From Flammeovirgaceae bacterium BBD 1991-12 (lineage in GTDB: Bacteria > Bacteroidota > Bacteroidia > Cytophagales > Cyclobacteriaceae), in contig LYSV01000049.1 of the NCBI GenBank assembly GCA_001657315.1, forward strand, positions 1 through 64,000: a stretch of DNA of 64,000 bases, written 5' to 3'. Every line of letters starts with the position of its first letter. Position 1 is the stretch's first letter. Positions 63,763 to 64,000 of this stretch are shown here, piece after piece. The translations under genes were made by a program, and so were the position numbers. The notes under the pieces were generated by a model that was not told the DNA's origin, did not search any database, and saw nothing but the letters and a program-made list of their open reading frames with translations.

Positions 63763-64000
63763 TCAAAGCCCGGGACGTACCTGCTCTCCATAATACAGGT
63801 CGTCAGCTTCACCATCCTGATCCCAGTCAATATAACCGGTGAACGAAGCGGTGTCGTTCCTGATCTTAAGATGGTAGGCATTCAAAACTCCATGCTCCTC
63901 CATGTATAAAGAATCCTTGTCCAACCACCATACACCGGTACTTGTCATAAACAGTGAATCGCCCAGATTACGATACTCCGATATGAATGTACTGTCATCC
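63763..64000 (-). CDS. C-terminal part of a protein cut by the window edge
   Basis: The minus-strand frame ends at 63763 and stays open through base 64000, so the gene starts outside the window; an ATG at 63948 is probably internal. The 78 visible residues (SEYRNLGDSLFMTSTGVWWL, IDWDQDGEADDLYYGEQVRP) contain a Ca2+-loop-like DWDQDGEADD near the end. Resembles small lipocalin-like or exported proteins of Bacteroidota, but the family is not recognised. Converges on the toxin gene. Confidence 0.6.
   Translation of the reverse strand, partial: DDSTFISEYRNLGDSLFMTSTGVWWLDKDSLYMEEHGVLNAYHLKIRNDTASFTGYIDWDQDGEADDLYYGEQVRPGL

Overview
The window looks like chromosome of a gliding-type Bacteroidota, most likely of the order Cytophagales. 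The evidence is a Gld-type ABC system (GldA/F/G plus a DUF4340 protein), a PorP/SprF-family protein behind a large surface protein with a gliding-motility (type B) C-terminal domain, a second secreted protein with a type A T9SS tail, a hybrid two-component regulator, TAnnTTTG promoter motifs and few Shine-Dalgarno sites. I cannot name genus or species. I see no transposase, integrase, CRISPR array, rRNA or tRNA.

Layout. 0-9 kb: envelope and stress genes (inactive-looking SUMF1 protein, membrane-anchored AraC/TPR regulator, ankyrin lipoprotein, acyltransferase, tandem SnoaL lipoprotein, an AAC(3)-I-type acetyltransferase, a RibD-like reductase). 9-16 kb: Na+/solute symporter, T9SS-exported PHP phosphoesterase, D-Ala-D-Ala dipeptidase. 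15.6-21 kb: GldA-GldF-GldG-DUF4340 operon, divergent from a marR-GNAT pair across a 35-bp palindrome. 21-25 kb: murB, a VapBC pair, and an ECF sigma / anti-sigma / Spy-like / outer-membrane protein cluster. 26-33 kb: housekeeping (xseAB, M1 peptidase, ligA-DUF6913-dapA). 33-36.5 kb: AT-rich, gene-poor accessory stretch with two XRE regulators, an unknown protein and a frameshifted AraC regulator. 36.6-41 kb: DUF1772 protein, NmrA-like reductase, ankyrin protein, cupin, epimerase, APS reductase. 41.5-46.4 kb: 1279-residue FG-GAP surface protein and its PorP/SprF partner. 46.5-60 kb: DEAD-box helicase, HAD phosphatase, sensor proteins with YfiR, MsrB, LhgO, PAS kinase and a hybrid two-component regulator. 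60-63 kb: a sulfur-carrier-dependent cysteine operon (cysM-mec-cysO-moeZ). 63-64 kb: a RelBE-type pair and a gene cut by the window edge.

The most interesting signal precedes the cysteine operon. A 17-codon reading frame (60098-60151) has Cys at four of five successive positions. It is followed by a terminator hairpin with a T6 tract (60196-60223) and a competing 8-bp pairing placed where a ribosome at the leader stop codon would mask it. This is the layout of a cysteine-responsive transcription attenuator. The operon's sulfur carrier also carries seven residues beyond its GG motif, next to a JAMM protease that could trim them.

The window also holds several clear candidate operators (15-bp-arm palindrome at 19955-19989; palindromes before vapB and both XRE genes) and a set of nested intergenic inverted repeats.
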